From assembly GCF_048265165.1 (NCBI RefSeq), contig NZ_JBLXCD010000003.1:186001-250000 (forward strand): a stretch of DNA of 64,000 nucleotides, read 5' to 3'. This DNA is from Oceanospirillum sp048265165 (GTDB lineage: Bacteria > Pseudomonadota > Gammaproteobacteria > Pseudomonadales > Halomonadaceae). The position numbers and the translations under genes are program-made. The notes under the pieces were generated by a model. That model saw only the letters and a program-made list of their open reading frames with translations. It was not told where the DNA came from and did not search any database. Positions 18,862 through 27,919 of the stretch are shown in pieces. Numbering within the stretch: position 1 is the stretch's first letter; each line of letters starts with the position of its first letter.

Positions 18862-20055
18862 TCAAATCTTTGCCAGACCCCGAGCCAGATCCATCTTCAG
18901 ATCTTCCAGAGTTTCCAGGCCTACAGCGATACGCAACATACCATCCGTTATACCCGCTTCATCACGTTCCTGCTGGCTGATACGTCCATGCGTGGTACTG
19001 GCCGGATGTGTGATGGTGGTTTTCACATCACCCAGATTCGCCGTAATCGACATCATCTCCGTGCTATCAATAACGGTCCAGGCACCCTCTTTACCACCGC
19101 GCACTTCGATCGAAAGCACAGCACCAAAAGCAGACTGCTGCTTTTTAGCCAGCTCATGGTCAGGGTGCGATACAAGTCCTGAATAGTTCACTTTAACAAC
19201 CTGAGGTTGCTGCTCCAGCCATTCAGCCAGTGCCAGGGCATTTTCGCTGTGTGCTTTCATGCGCAGGTTAAGTGTCTCCAGACCTTTCAGGAAGACCCAG
19301 GCATTAAAGGGACTCAGGCTTGGGCCACAGGTGCGGACAAAACCGACAACCTGCTCCATATCCTGTTCGCTGCCAACAACCACACCACCGATACAGCGTC
19401 CTTGACCATCCAGATACTTGGTGGCCGAATGGATAACAATATCAGCCCCCATAGACAGCGGTCGCTGCAGAGCCGGTGTGCAGAAGCAGTTATCAACAAT
19501 CAGCTTGGCGCCTTTGTCATGGGCAATCTCTGCAACTCTTGCAATATCAGCCAGCTCACAGGATGGGTTAGATGGTGTTTCCAGGAAATACAGTTTTGTG
19601 CGCTCTGTAGCAACGTCAGCCCAACCGGCATAATCCTGAAGATCCACGTAGCTAATGCTGACGCCGAACTTCTTCATATATTTTTCAAAAAGATTAACCG
19701 TTGAACCAAAAATATTGCGGGAAGCCACGATATGGTCACCTGATTCCAACAGTGCCATACAGGTACTCAGAATCGCAGCCATACCCGATGCAGTACCCAC
19801 CGCTTTTTCGCCACCTTCCAAAGCCGCGATACGCTGCTCAAACATGCGTACCGTTGGGTTGGTAAAGCGGGAATAAACATTACCCGGCTCCTCACCGGAA
19901 AAACGCGCCGCCGCCTCAGCCGCAGAGCCAAAAACAAAACTAGAGGTAGGGTAAATCGCTTCGCTATGCTCACCTTCCTGAGATCGGGTCTGGCCGGCAC
20001 GAACGCCTAATGTCTCCAGTCCCCATTCATGGGCATTAATATCAAAATCGTTCAT
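18862..20055 (-). CDS. metZ: O-succinylhomoserine sulfhydrylase MetZ
   Basis: A 397-residue PLP enzyme of the Cys/Met metabolism family that makes homocysteine from O-succinylhomoserine and sulfide. The PLP lysine is in HSATKYLDGQGR near residue 212. YSRFTNPTVRMFEQR and the C-terminal THPASTTHGR are family signatures. Subtype is assigned from the GQGRCIGG segment and from its position after purF, as in Pseudomonas. It starts at ATG 20055, 117 bases after the purF stop, with a long hairpin in the gap. Confidence 0.93.
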   Translation of the reverse strand: MNDFDINAHEWGLETLGVRAGQTRSQEGEHSEAIYPTSSFVFGSAAEAAARFSGEEPGNVYSRFTNPTVRMFEQRIAALEGGEKAVGTASGMAAILSTCMALLESGDHIVASRNIFGSTVNLFEKYMKKFGVSISYVDLQDYAGWADVATERTKLYFLETPSNPSCELADIARVAEIAHDKGAKLIVDNCFCTPALQRPLSMGADIVIHSATKYLDGQGRCIGGVVVGSEQDMEQVVGFVRTCGPSLSPFNAWVFLKGLETLNLRMKAHSENALALAEWLEQQPQVVKVNYSGLVSHPDHELAKKQQSAFGAVLSIEVRGGKEGAWTVIDSTEMMSITANLGDVKTTITHPASTTHGRISQQERDEAGITDGMLRIAVGLETLEDLKMDLARGLAKI

Positions 20056-20114
20056 AGGGTGCTCTTTAATGGTCTGATCGGGTATGTCGCTCTTATGGGT
20101 AGAGCTCTGACAGG

Positions 20115-20158
20115 CAGACTAAACAGGTCAGAGGCAAGCCCTATCCCTGTTTAGTCTG
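20115..20158. repeat. 13-bp perfect inverted repeat between purF and metZ
   Basis: CAGACTAAACAGG (20115-20127) and CCTGTTTAGTCTG (20146-20158) are exact complements around an 18-base loop. No T-run follows on either strand, so it is not a standard terminator. It could be a partial terminator, an RNA-processing site or an operator. Confidence 0.6.
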
Positions 20159-20171
20159 GAAGCACGCAGCT

Positions 20172-21689
20172 TTAATCGTCCGTGCTATCGTTGTGCATAT
20201 CAATCACAACATCAACCTTAGGGTTTGAATCCTGCTTAGCATCATCATTACGCTCCGCATCAATACGATCCAGATAAGCCTGGTCAATATCGCCGGTCAC
20301 ATACTCACCATTGAATACTGAGCAGTCAAAACCTTCGATCTCAGGATTGCCCTCTTTACCACACTCGATCAGGTCGTCCAGATCCTGATAGATCAGCCAG
20401 TCAGCACCAATCTTCTGGCCTACCTCATCATCGGTACGGCCATGAGCAATCAGCTCTTCCGCAGATGGCATATCAATACCGTAAACGTTCGGGAAGCGTA
20501 CCGCAGGAGCAGCAGAGGCAAAGTAAACGTTCTTGGCGCCGGCATCACGGGCCATCTGAATGATCTGTTTACAGGTGGTTCCACGAACAATCGAGTCATC
20601 AACCAGCAATACATTACGACCTTCAAATTCAAGATCAATGGCGTTTAGTTTCTGGCGCACCGATTTCTTGCGCTCAGTCTGACCCGGCATAATAAAGGTA
20701 CGACCGATATAACGGTTTTTGATAAAACCTTCACGGAAGGTCACACCCAAGTGGTGTGCCAGCTCCAGTGCGGAAGTACGGCTGGTATCCGGAATAGGGA
20801 TAACCACATCGATGCCATGATCAGGGCGGTCACGCTGAATCTTTTCAGCCAGTTTCTGCCCCATCCGCATGCGGGATTTATGAATGTGGATACCATCCAT
20901 AATAGAGTCAGGGCGGGCAAGATAAACATGTTCAAAAATACAGGGACGCGGACTTGGCTTATCAGCACATTGCTGGGTAAAAATTTCACCTTGCTTACTG
21001 ATATATACCGCTTCTCCCGGTGCAATATCCCGCACCAGTTCGAAACCTAAAACATCCAGCGCGACACTTTCAGAAGCAACCATATACTCTGTGCCCTGGT
21101 CAGTTTCACGCTTACCAAATACTGCAGGACGAATACCCATCGGATCACGAAAAGCCACAAGACCCAAACCACTGATCATAGCAATTGCGGCATAGCCACC
21201 ATTACAACGACGGTGTACACGACGTATTGCGTCAAAGATATCGTCCGGCGTTAACTGCAACCCTTGTTTACCCAGCTCATGAGCAAATACGTTCAGTAAC
21301 ACCTCAGAGTCAGAGGTGGTATTGATATGACGCAAATCCGTATTGAATAACTCCTCAGCCAGGTCTTTAGAGTTAGTCAGATTACCGTTGTGCGCCAGAG
21401 CAATACCGTAAGGTGAGTTTACATAGAAAGGCTGAGATTCCGCTTCACTGGATGAGCCTGCCGTTGGGTAGCGGACATGACCAATACCAATATTGCCATG
21501 CAGGCGCTGCATATGACGGGTGCGAAATACATCGCGTACCAGGCCATTACTTTTACGCAGAAAAAACCGACCATCCTGGCAAGTCATCATACCGGCAGCG
21601 TCCTGTCCACGGTGTTGTAGGACAGTTAAGGCATCATAAATGGCCTGATTTACACTGCTATTGGCAACAATGCCGACGATTCCGCACAT
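20172..21689 (-). CDS. purF: Amidophosphoribosyltransferase PurF
   Basis: A 505-residue enzyme for the first committed step of purine synthesis: PRPP plus glutamine gives phosphoribosylamine. The chain starts MCGIVGIV, and the Cys exposed after Met removal is the glutaminase nucleophile. The N-terminal Ntn-type glutaminase domain includes QHRGQDAAGM and GHVRYPTAGSS. The C-terminal phosphoribosyltransferase domain carries the PRPP loop VLLVDDSIVRGTT. The last ~35 residues are acidic and low-complexity. It lies 44 bases after cvpA, the same arrangement as in E. coli and Pseudomonas. Confidence 0.97.
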   Translation of the reverse strand: MCGIVGIVANSSVNQAIYDALTVLQHRGQDAAGMMTCQDGRFFLRKSNGLVRDVFRTRHMQRLHGNIGIGHVRYPTAGSSSEAESQPFYVNSPYGIALAHNGNLTNSKDLAEELFNTDLRHINTTSDSEVLLNVFAHELGKQGLQLTPDDIFDAIRRVHRRCNGGYAAIAMISGLGLVAFRDPMGIRPAVFGKRETDQGTEYMVASESVALDVLGFELVRDIAPGEAVYISKQGEIFTQQCADKPSPRPCIFEHVYLARPDSIMDGIHIHKSRMRMGQKLAEKIQRDRPDHGIDVVIPIPDTSRTSALELAHHLGVTFREGFIKNRYIGRTFIMPGQTERKKSVRQKLNAIDLEFEGRNVLLVDDSIVRGTTCKQIIQMARDAGAKNVYFASAAPAVRFPNVYGIDMPSAEELIAHGRTDDEVGQKIGADWLIYQDLDDLIECGKEGNPEIEGFDCSVFNGEYVTGDIDQAYLDRIDAERNDDAKQDSNPKVDVVIDMHNDSTDD

Positions 21690-21733
21690 CTAATATCACC
21701 TCTTAGGGGTTTAGGCTACATCAAACAAAAAAG

Positions 21734-22207
21734 TTAACTGATCTGTCGATCAACCAGGCCTGCCGCCTGATCTCTCAAATTTTCCAGCATAGGGATAAAC
21801 TGCGACTCACTCCACCAGCCTGAATCCGCCAATGGTGTTAGGCTGACAACCGCGGTTAGTATCACAAGAATAGCAACACCACGAATACCACCAAATATAA
21901 AACCCAGAATACGGTCAAAGCCACCCAGGCCACTTGCTGTCACAAGGCTATGAGCAGCCCTGGAAATCATAGAGCCCAGCATAACGATAATGATCGCGGT
22001 CAGCGCAAAACCAAGACCATTTCTGATGGTAGTGTTATCAATATAAGGTATAAGCATATCGCTTACCTGAGGACCAAAAAGCCGGGCGATCATAATCGCT
22101 GCGATCCAGGTGGCTAAAGCCACCAGCTCTTTTATCATGCCCCGAATCAGGCCAAAAATGGCAGAAAGTACCAAAATTGCAATAATAGCCCAATCGATCC
22201 AGACCAT
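21734..22207 (-). CDS. cvpA: CvpA-family membrane protein
   Basis: A 157-residue inner-membrane protein with four predicted helices. WIDWAIIAILVLSAIFGLIRG at the start and the GGFDRILGFIFGGIRG motif are characteristic. CvpA was named for colicin V production in E. coli and is linked to envelope stress resistance; its molecular activity is not settled. GGAGC precedes the ATG. It is upstream of purF in the usual order. Confidence 0.92.
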   Translation of the reverse strand: MVWIDWAIIAILVLSAIFGLIRGMIKELVALATWIAAIMIARLFGPQVSDMLIPYIDNTTIRNGLGFALTAIIIVMLGSMISRAAHSLVTASGLGGFDRILGFIFGGIRGVAILVILTAVVSLTPLADSGWWSESQFIPMLENLRDQAAGLVDRQIS

Positions 22208-22341
22208 GACGGCTCCTTACTTTATTTCATCAAACGATTCATTTACCCATATTCCACAGGGCTTACCGTTAAACAGGCTTTACTGCCTCAAAATACCTGG
22301 CCACCAGGTACTCTGAACGACTTCAGGCTTACTTCCGTCGG

Positions 22342-22836
22342 TTACTGACGCACATCTGACATCGGATCATAGCTGACCATCAAAGCTTTAATACCAAAGC
22401 CATCTTTTAGCGCTGCTTTTACCTGATCTGCTTTACCAGGATCTGCAAAAGGGCCAGCATAAACAACAAAATAGGGCGAGCGCTCACGAACATAGGAGCG
22501 AATAGATTTGGCGCGAATTCGATCGCGGAGTTTGATCGCATTATTTTTATCTTTAAAACTTGCAGCCTGCAGCGTCCAGGATGCAAGGGTATGACGCTCG
22601 GATAGACCCGACTGCCATTGTCCGCGCTCAGGCGCTTTTTTTACAATATCCGATGGCTCTTCAGCTACAGGTTCATGAACTCTGATCTCAGGCTTTGGTG
22701 GCGCTTTCGGAATAGGCGTGGTGGTCTGCGACAGCTGAGGACGCTCGCCACCATCCAGTATAATAGGTAGGAAAATAACGGCGAGAGAGAGCAAAATAAT
22801 GGCGCCGATAACCCGGTGTTTTAAGCCATATTTCAC
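22342..22836 (-). CDS. dedD: SPOR-domain protein (DedD-like)
   Basis: A 164-residue cell-division protein: short cytoplasmic tail, one membrane helix (VIGAIILLSLAVIFLPIIL, about residues 8-26), a proline-rich periplasmic linker, and a C-terminal SPOR domain (ASWTLQAASFKDKNNAIKLR...YFVVYAGPF). SPOR domains bind denuded peptidoglycan at the septum. The frame extends to a TTG at 22869, but GTG 22836 has AAAGGA eight bases upstream and gives the usual DedD N-terminus, so it is preferred. Order folC-dedD-cvpA-purF is conserved. Confidence 0.85.
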   Translation of the reverse strand: MKYGLKHRVIGAIILLSLAVIFLPIILDGGERPQLSQTTTPIPKAPPKPEIRVHEPVAEEPSDIVKKAPERGQWQSGLSERHTLASWTLQAASFKDKNNAIKLRDRIRAKSIRSYVRERSPYFVVYAGPFADPGKADQVKAALKDGFGIKALMVSYDPMSDVRQ

Positions 22837-22914
22837 TGGTCTGTTCCTTTCATATCGGGCTTTGGGCAACCCTTCATATTTGCTTTTAAAAAGGTATCTC
22901 TGGGCACAAACATA

Positions 22915-24237
22915 TCAGGCCGTTAACCGCTTTTTCTCTGCCAGAACACCGGCAACTGTATAGAAAGAACCAAAAACAAAGACAAGATCCTGGTCATGTG
23001 TTTCCTGCAAAACGCTACTCAGGGCAGAGGATACACTCCCGAAGCTGCGTATATTAACACATCCCTTAGCGGACAGGTGTGATTCAATACGTTTCACATC
23101 TGTCGCCCTCGGGCTGTCCAGCTGAGCCAGATACCAGGCATCAAAATAAGGAGCAACAACATCTAATACTGACTCAATATCCTTATCATTTAACATCCCT
23201 AACAGCGCAACACGTTTACCGGAAGCCTCAGGCAAGCGCTGGACAACATAGCTCGCCGCATGAGGGTTATGGGCCACATCTAACATAAAGCGGCCAATAC
23301 GCTGCATTCGCCCTGTAAGCTGAGCTGAAGCCAGTCCTTGATAAATAGCTTGAGCGGGAAGGCTTAGACCAAGGCGCTGAACCACCTGAAGAACCGTCGC
23401 GGCGTTATCAATCGGCAAATTTAACTCAGGCAACTGCAGATACTGCAGCTCCACCGCTCCGGCAGTGTTTAACTGCTGCCAGTTCCAGCTTTTATCTGCT
23501 TTTTGCCAACGATACTGCTGCCCAAGTTGATCAATGAAGGAACACCCAAGAGCTTCGGCGGTTTCCCGAACAGAAGGGACCATTTTTTCCGAGCCGATAA
23601 TGGCAGGTTTGCCTGCCCGGAAAATGCCGGCTTTCTCACGACCGATCTGCTCGATATCGGAGCCTAACCAACTTTCATGATCCAGAGCGATTGTGGTCAC
23701 AACAGAAATATCTGCATCGATAAGATTGACCGCATCCAGACGTCCACCCAAACCTACTTCAAGTATCACAACATCCGGCTTCTGCTCCGCAAAGATCAAA
23801 AGAGCTGCCAACGTACCAAACTCAAAATAAGTCAGGGATATATCACCACGAGCCTTCTCAATCTGCGCAAAAGCCTTACAGATTAGCGTATCGGTCACGG
23901 GCTGACCATCCAGAGTGATACGTTCGTTATAGGACAAAAAATGGGGTGACGTGTAGCAGCCGGTTTGATATCCACCTGCGCGCAGCACACTTTCAAGTAA
24001 AGCGACAGTAGAGCCTTTACCATTAGTCCCGGCAACCGTCACGACTTTGCAGGGTAACCTTGTTGCACTAAGCCGCTCAGCGACCTTGCGCAAACGATCA
24101 AGCCCCAGATCAATCTCTGTTGGGTGCAGAGCTTCAAGGTAGCCCAGCCATTCAGAAAGTGAAGCCGTTTCAGCAGCAAACCCCTGAAAATCAGGGGTTT
24201 GTCTACCGGAGGTCAAATTACCGGATTGAGTCTTCAT
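22915..24237 (-). CDS. folC: Dihydrofolate synthase / folylpolyglutamate synthase FolC
   Basis: A 440-residue Mur-ligase-family enzyme that adds glutamate to dihydropteroate and to folates. The P-loop VAGTNGKGSTVALLE is near residue 70, EVGLGGRLDAVN follows, and the C-terminal domain includes DVAHNPHAA. The N-terminus is about 28 residues longer than usual: family similarity begins at SLSEWLGYLEALHP. No start codon of the usual types lies between that point and the first third of the extension, so ATG 24237 is kept. No clear ribosome site precedes it, but accD ends only 14 bases upstream, so translation may be coupled. A strong hairpin lies inside codons 13-20. Confidence 0.93.
   Translation of the reverse strand: MKTQSGNLTSGRQTPDFQGFAAETASLSEWLGYLEALHPTEIDLGLDRLRKVAERLSATRLPCKVVTVAGTNGKGSTVALLESVLRAGGYQTGCYTSPHFLSYNERITLDGQPVTDTLICKAFAQIEKARGDISLTYFEFGTLAALLIFAEQKPDVVILEVGLGGRLDAVNLIDADISVVTTIALDHESWLGSDIEQIGREKAGIFRAGKPAIIGSEKMVPSVRETAEALGCSFIDQLGQQYRWQKADKSWNWQQLNTAGAVELQYLQLPELNLPIDNAATVLQVVQRLGLSLPAQAIYQGLASAQLTGRMQRIGRFMLDVAHNPHAASYVVQRLPEASGKRVALLGMLNDKDIESVLDVVAPYFDAWYLAQLDSPRATDVKRIESHLSAKGCVNIRSFGSVSSALSSVLQETHDQDLVFVFGSFYTVAGVLAEKKRLTA
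24178..24200. other. Perfect 10-bp hairpin inside the folC 5' coding region
   Basis: AAACCCCTGA (24178-24187) and TCAGGGGTTT (24191-24200) are exact complements around a three-base loop. It has the shape of a terminator stem but lies within the open frame of folC, 37-60 bases after the start, with at most three T following. It may tune accD-folC readthrough or translation. Confidence 0.5.
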
Positions 24238-24251
24238 TAATCAGAAAATGC

Positions 24252-25112
24252 TCAGTTAGCCGGCATAGCCGTTAGCTTACGCAGGATAGAGGAGAGACGC
24301 TCACGCAGTTCGTGGCGGTGAATGATCATGTCGACTGTACCATGCTCCAGAAGGAACTCACTGCGCTGGAAGCCTTCAGGCAGTTTTTCACGTACGGTCT
24401 GCTCAATAACACGAGGGCCTGCAAAGCCACACAGTGCGAAAGGCTCGGCAACGTTCAAATCACCTAGCATCGCCAAACTGGCAGAAACACCGCCATACAC
24501 AGGATCGGTCAGAACAGAAATATACGGAATACCTGCCTGTTTTAGTTTCTCAAGTGCTGCACTGGTACGGGCCATCTGCATCAGGGAGAACAGAGCCTCC
24601 TGCATGCGGGCACCGCCACTGGCGGAGAAACAGATAAACGGAATACCTTCTGCCAGAGCCAGCTCAGCGGCTTTTACGAAACGCTGCCCCACCACAGAAC
24701 CCATGGAACCACCCATGAAGCTAAACTCGAAGGAGCAAGCGATCACTTCAACACCTTGAACAGAGCCGCGCATAACGATCAGCGCATCTTTCTCTTCTGT
24801 ATCACGCTGGGCAGCCGCCAGACGGTCTTTGTACTTTTTCGAGTCTTTGAATTTCAGACGATCAACCGGTTCAATTTCAGAGAACAGCTCAGTACGACCC
24901 TCTTCATCCAGGAACATGCCCAGACGCTTACGAGCAGTAAGACGCATGTGGTGATCACACTTCGGGCAGACATTGTGGCTCTTCTCTAGTTCAGGGCGGT
25001 AGAGAACAGTTTCACATTTAGGGCACTTGCGCCACAGGCCTTCCGGGATATTGTTACGACGGTTACGATCGGAACGAACGATCGAAGGTACAATTTTTTC
25101 GAGCCAACTCAT
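24252..25112 (-). CDS. accD: Acetyl-CoA carboxylase carboxyltransferase subunit beta AccD
   Basis: A 286-residue subunit of the carboxyltransferase that, with AccA, transfers carboxyl from biotin carrier protein to acetyl-CoA, giving malonyl-CoA for fatty-acid synthesis. The four-cysteine zinc ribbon (CPKC...CPKC) is at residues 29-52, followed by the crotonase-fold body with SASGGARMQE and GGVSASLAMLGD. It is the first gene after the trpA terminator and so should have its own promoter, in the 25113-25188 interval; that interval also holds the 12-bp palindrome CGCCCGCGGGCG (25151-25162). Confidence 0.97.
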   Translation of the reverse strand: MSWLEKIVPSIVRSDRNRRNNIPEGLWRKCPKCETVLYRPELEKSHNVCPKCDHHMRLTARKRLGMFLDEEGRTELFSEIEPVDRLKFKDSKKYKDRLAAAQRDTEEKDALIVMRGSVQGVEVIACSFEFSFMGGSMGSVVGQRFVKAAELALAEGIPFICFSASGGARMQEALFSLMQMARTSAALEKLKQAGIPYISVLTDPVYGGVSASLAMLGDLNVAEPFALCGFAGPRVIEQTVREKLPEGFQRSEFLLEHGTVDMIIHRHELRERLSSILRKLTAMPAN

Positions 25113-25182
25113 AAGTTATTTACTTCTGCTATTCCGTATAACAGCTTGACCGCCCGCGGGCGACCAGCAGCGAATCTTTTTG

Positions 25183-25212
25183 TGATAAAGAACGCCCCTA
25201 ACGGGGCGTTCT
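25183..25212 (-). terminator. Terminator of the trp unit after trpA
   Basis: AGAACGCCCC (25189-25198) pairs with GGGGCGTTCT (25203-25212) around TAAC, with a short T-rich tail on the minus strand. It separates trpFBA from accD. Confidence 0.8.
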
Positions 25213-25272
25213 CTGAGCTTAGGTGCAATATACCAAAACAACACGGATCACATAAAGTAAAGAAGCGTGTTT

Positions 25273-26076
25273 TTAGGCATCCATTGCCAAACGCATCTCT
25301 TTAATACGCTCCTGAAGTGCAGGAGCAATTTTTTCCGGGGTATCAGCCAGCTCTGCAATACAGTTCACCAGCACACTACCGACAATCACACCATCAGCAA
25401 CCTGGCTGACAGCAGCAGCAGAAGCACCATCGCGAATGCCAAAGCCAACAGCAAGAGGCACATCTGTCAACTCACGGAGATCCGCCAACTTGCTACCTAC
25501 TTCAGCAACATCCAGGGTTGCTGAGCCGGTGACACCTTTCACGGAAACATAGTACAGATAGCCAGATCCGTGTGCTGCGATTTTAGCCGCACGCTCACGG
25601 GTTGTAGTCGGAGCTACCAGAAAGATAGTATCAATGCCTGATTCTTTAAAGACCGGAACCACATCTTCAGCCTCTTCCGGTGGCAGATCTACCAACAGCA
25701 CACCATCAATACCCGATGCTTTGGCGTTCGCAGCAAAGGCTTCATAGCCCATATGTTCAATTGGATTCAGATACCCCATCAGCACAACCGGTGTGGTGTT
25801 ATCTTTCTCGCGGAAAGACGCCACAATATCCAGAATGCCCTGAACGCTTGCACCGGCAGCCAGTGCACGCTCACAGGCTTTCTGAATCACCGGGCCGTCA
25901 GCCATAGGATCAGAGAAAGGCATACCCAGCTCGATCATATCAGCGCCAGCCTCAACCAATGCATGCATCAGGCTCTCAGTGTATTCCGGCTTAGGATCAC
26001 CACCTGTGATGTAGGGAATCAGTGCCTTTTTGCCTGCAGCATTCAGAGCTGCAAATTTTTCTTCTAAACGATTCAT
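25273..26076 (-). CDS. trpA: Tryptophan synthase alpha chain TrpA
   Basis: The alpha subunit cleaves indole-3-glycerol phosphate to indole and passes it through a tunnel to TrpB. The catalytic Glu and Asp are in MIELGMPFSDPMADGPV, and the phosphate site includes VGFGIRDG. The frame opens at a GTG (26088) that overlaps the trpB stop as GTGA, but two in-frame ATGs follow. The second (26076) has GAGG six bases upstream and gives 267 residues, the usual family length, so it is chosen. Translation is almost certainly coupled to trpB. Confidence 0.96.
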   Translation of the reverse strand: MNRLEEKFAALNAAGKKALIPYITGGDPKPEYTESLMHALVEAGADMIELGMPFSDPMADGPVIQKACERALAAGASVQGILDIVASFREKDNTTPVVLMGYLNPIEHMGYEAFAANAKASGIDGVLLVDLPPEEAEDVVPVFKESGIDTIFLVAPTTTRERAAKIAAHGSGYLYYVSVKGVTGSATLDVAEVGSKLADLRELTDVPLAVGFGIRDGASAAAVSQVADGVIVGSVLVNCIAELADTPEKIAPALQERIKEMRLAMDA

Positions 26077-26084
26077 CATCAACC

Positions 26085-27305
26085 TCACACCGTAATTCCA
26101 TCGATACCCGCAACCGTGTGAATATCTTTATCACCACGGCCGGACAGGTTGATAATAATGTGCTGATCAGGGTTCATGCTTTGAGCCAGCTTGCGACCAT
26201 AGGCCAGGGCGTGACTACTTTCCAGTGCCGGCATAATACCTTCAACACGGGTCAGCTCACGGAAGGCTGACAAGACTTCATCATCGTTAGCAGTCACATA
26301 GTTAACACGGCCGATATCTTTCAGATAAGCATGCTCAGGGCCTACGCCCGGATAGTCCAAACCTGCAGAAACCGAGTGCGTTTCAATAATCTGCCCATCA
26401 GGATTCTGCATCAGGTAAGTACGGTTACCATGCAAAACACCTGGCTCACCCGCACACAGTGGAGCCGCATGACGACCAGTTTCAACGCCATCGCCACCAG
26501 CTTCAACACCGTACATAGCCACAGACTCATCCTGCAAGAAGGGATAAAACAGCCCCATCGCATTAGAACCACCGCCCACACAAGCAACCAGCGCATCCGG
26601 CAGACGGCCATTTTGCTTCAGACTCTGCTCACGGGCTTCGCGGCCAATAACAGAGTTAAAGTCACGAACCAGCATAGGATACGGGTGCGGCCCGGCTACA
26701 GTGCCAATGATATAAAACGTATTATCAACATTGGTAACCCAATCACGCAGGGCTTCGTTCATCGCGTCTTTCAGGGTACGGGAACCAGAAGTAACCGCAT
26801 GCACCTTGGCACCCAGCAACTTCATGCGATAGACATTCAGGGACTGACGTTTAACATCATCAGCACCCATGAAAATCTCACACTCAAGGCCCAAACGAGC
26901 AGCAACGGTTGCCGTGGCAACACCATGCTGACCAGCACCGGTCTCAGCGATAACACGTGGCTTACCGGTATATTTCGCCAGTAATGCCTGACCGATAGTG
27001 TTGTTTACTTTATGAGCACCCGTGTGATTTAAGTCCTCACGCTTCAGAAAAATCTGTGCACCACCCAGTATCCGTGACCATCGTTCTGCGTGATAAAGCG
27101 GCGAAGGACGACCCACATAATGAGCCAGATCTTTATCAAACTCTGCCTGAAACTCAGGATCTTTTGATAATTTATTATAAGTCTCTTCCAGTTCTTCTAA
27201 CGCGTAGCTCAGCGTTTCTGAAACAAAGCGACCGCCATAGGGGCCAAAATGGCCTTTGGTATCCGGCAGTTGCAGAAGTTCAGCATAGGTGTTCGCCTTG
27301 GTCAC
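26085..27305 (-). CDS. trpB: Tryptophan synthase beta chain TrpB
   Basis: A 406-residue PLP enzyme that condenses indole with serine to give tryptophan. The PLP lysine is in HTGAHKVNN and the phosphate loop is GGGSNAMG; EDLNHTG and AGQHGVATA are further signatures. GTG start at 27305 overlaps the trpF stop by four bases (GTGA), so translation is coupled. The trpF-trpB-trpA set carries the last steps of the pathway. trpE, trpG, trpD and trpC are not in the window, so the pathway is split. Confidence 0.97.
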   Translation of the reverse strand: MTKANTYAELLQLPDTKGHFGPYGGRFVSETLSYALEELEETYNKLSKDPEFQAEFDKDLAHYVGRPSPLYHAERWSRILGGAQIFLKREDLNHTGAHKVNNTIGQALLAKYTGKPRVIAETGAGQHGVATATVAARLGLECEIFMGADDVKRQSLNVYRMKLLGAKVHAVTSGSRTLKDAMNEALRDWVTNVDNTFYIIGTVAGPHPYPMLVRDFNSVIGREAREQSLKQNGRLPDALVACVGGGSNAMGLFYPFLQDESVAMYGVEAGGDGVETGRHAAPLCAGEPGVLHGNRTYLMQNPDGQIIETHSVSAGLDYPGVGPEHAYLKDIGRVNYVTANDDEVLSAFRELTRVEGIMPALESSHALAYGRKLAQSMNPDQHIIINLSGRGDKDIHTVAGIDGITV

Positions 27306-27916
27306 GGATTTGCACCTCTAATAAATGCATGAATTTTAGCGGGATCTTTAATCCCTTTCTGGGCTTCAACACCGCCTGAAACATCAACCCCATAGGGTTG
27401 GAGCCGATGTACGGCAGAGCTGATATTTTCCGGGGTTAAGCCCCCGGCAAGAATAATAGGTCTTGGTGGATCTTCCGGAATCAATTCCCAGTTAAACGTC
27501 TCACCGGTTCCACCTGGCACTCCGGGACGATAGCTATCCAACAACAATGCCCTTGCTTGTTTAAACTCTAGCATCTGCAGGGACAAAGATTCCGCGTCTT
27601 TAACACGAAGCGCTTTAATCCAGGGTCGATTAAACGACTGGCAGAACTCAGCAGATTCATCACCGTGAAACTGAATCAGATCACAATGACTCATCTCTAG
27701 GATACGATAAATATCATCGGATGGTTCATTAACAAAAAGTGCAACAGTGGAAACAAAAGGTGGCAACTGGCCGATGATCTCTCCGGCTTTTTCCGGCGTC
27801 ACATAGCGAGGACTGGGTTTATAAAACACAAAACCCAAAGCATCGGCACCCGCCTCAATTGCCTCCAGTGCATCTTCTATTCGGGTGATACCACAGATCT
27901 TTACACGAGTTCGCAT
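27302..27916 (-). CDS. trpF: Phosphoribosylanthranilate isomerase TrpF
   Basis: A 204-residue TIM-barrel enzyme that isomerises phosphoribosylanthranilate. The catalytic cysteine is in KICGITRIEDA, the catalytic Asp region is ALLLDSYRPGVPGGTGETF, and ILAGGLTPENI binds phosphate. It is a single-domain TrpF, not fused to TrpC as in enterics. It starts three bases after the truA stop and overlaps trpB. Confidence 0.96.
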   Translation of the reverse strand: MRTRVKICGITRIEDALEAIEAGADALGFVFYKPSPRYVTPEKAGEIIGQLPPFVSTVALFVNEPSDDIYRILEMSHCDLIQFHGDESAEFCQSFNRPWIKALRVKDAESLSLQMLEFKQARALLLDSYRPGVPGGTGETFNWELIPEDPPRPIILAGGLTPENISSAVHRLQPYGVDVSGGVEAQKGIKDPAKIHAFIRGANP

Positions 27917-27919
27917 GAC

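Noticed and set aside
19207..19704. 165-codon frame antisense to metZ
   Set aside because: Shadow of metZ, with no supporting start signal.
26331..26984. 217-codon frame antisense to trpB
   Set aside because: Shadow of trpB; the trpB reading is unambiguous.
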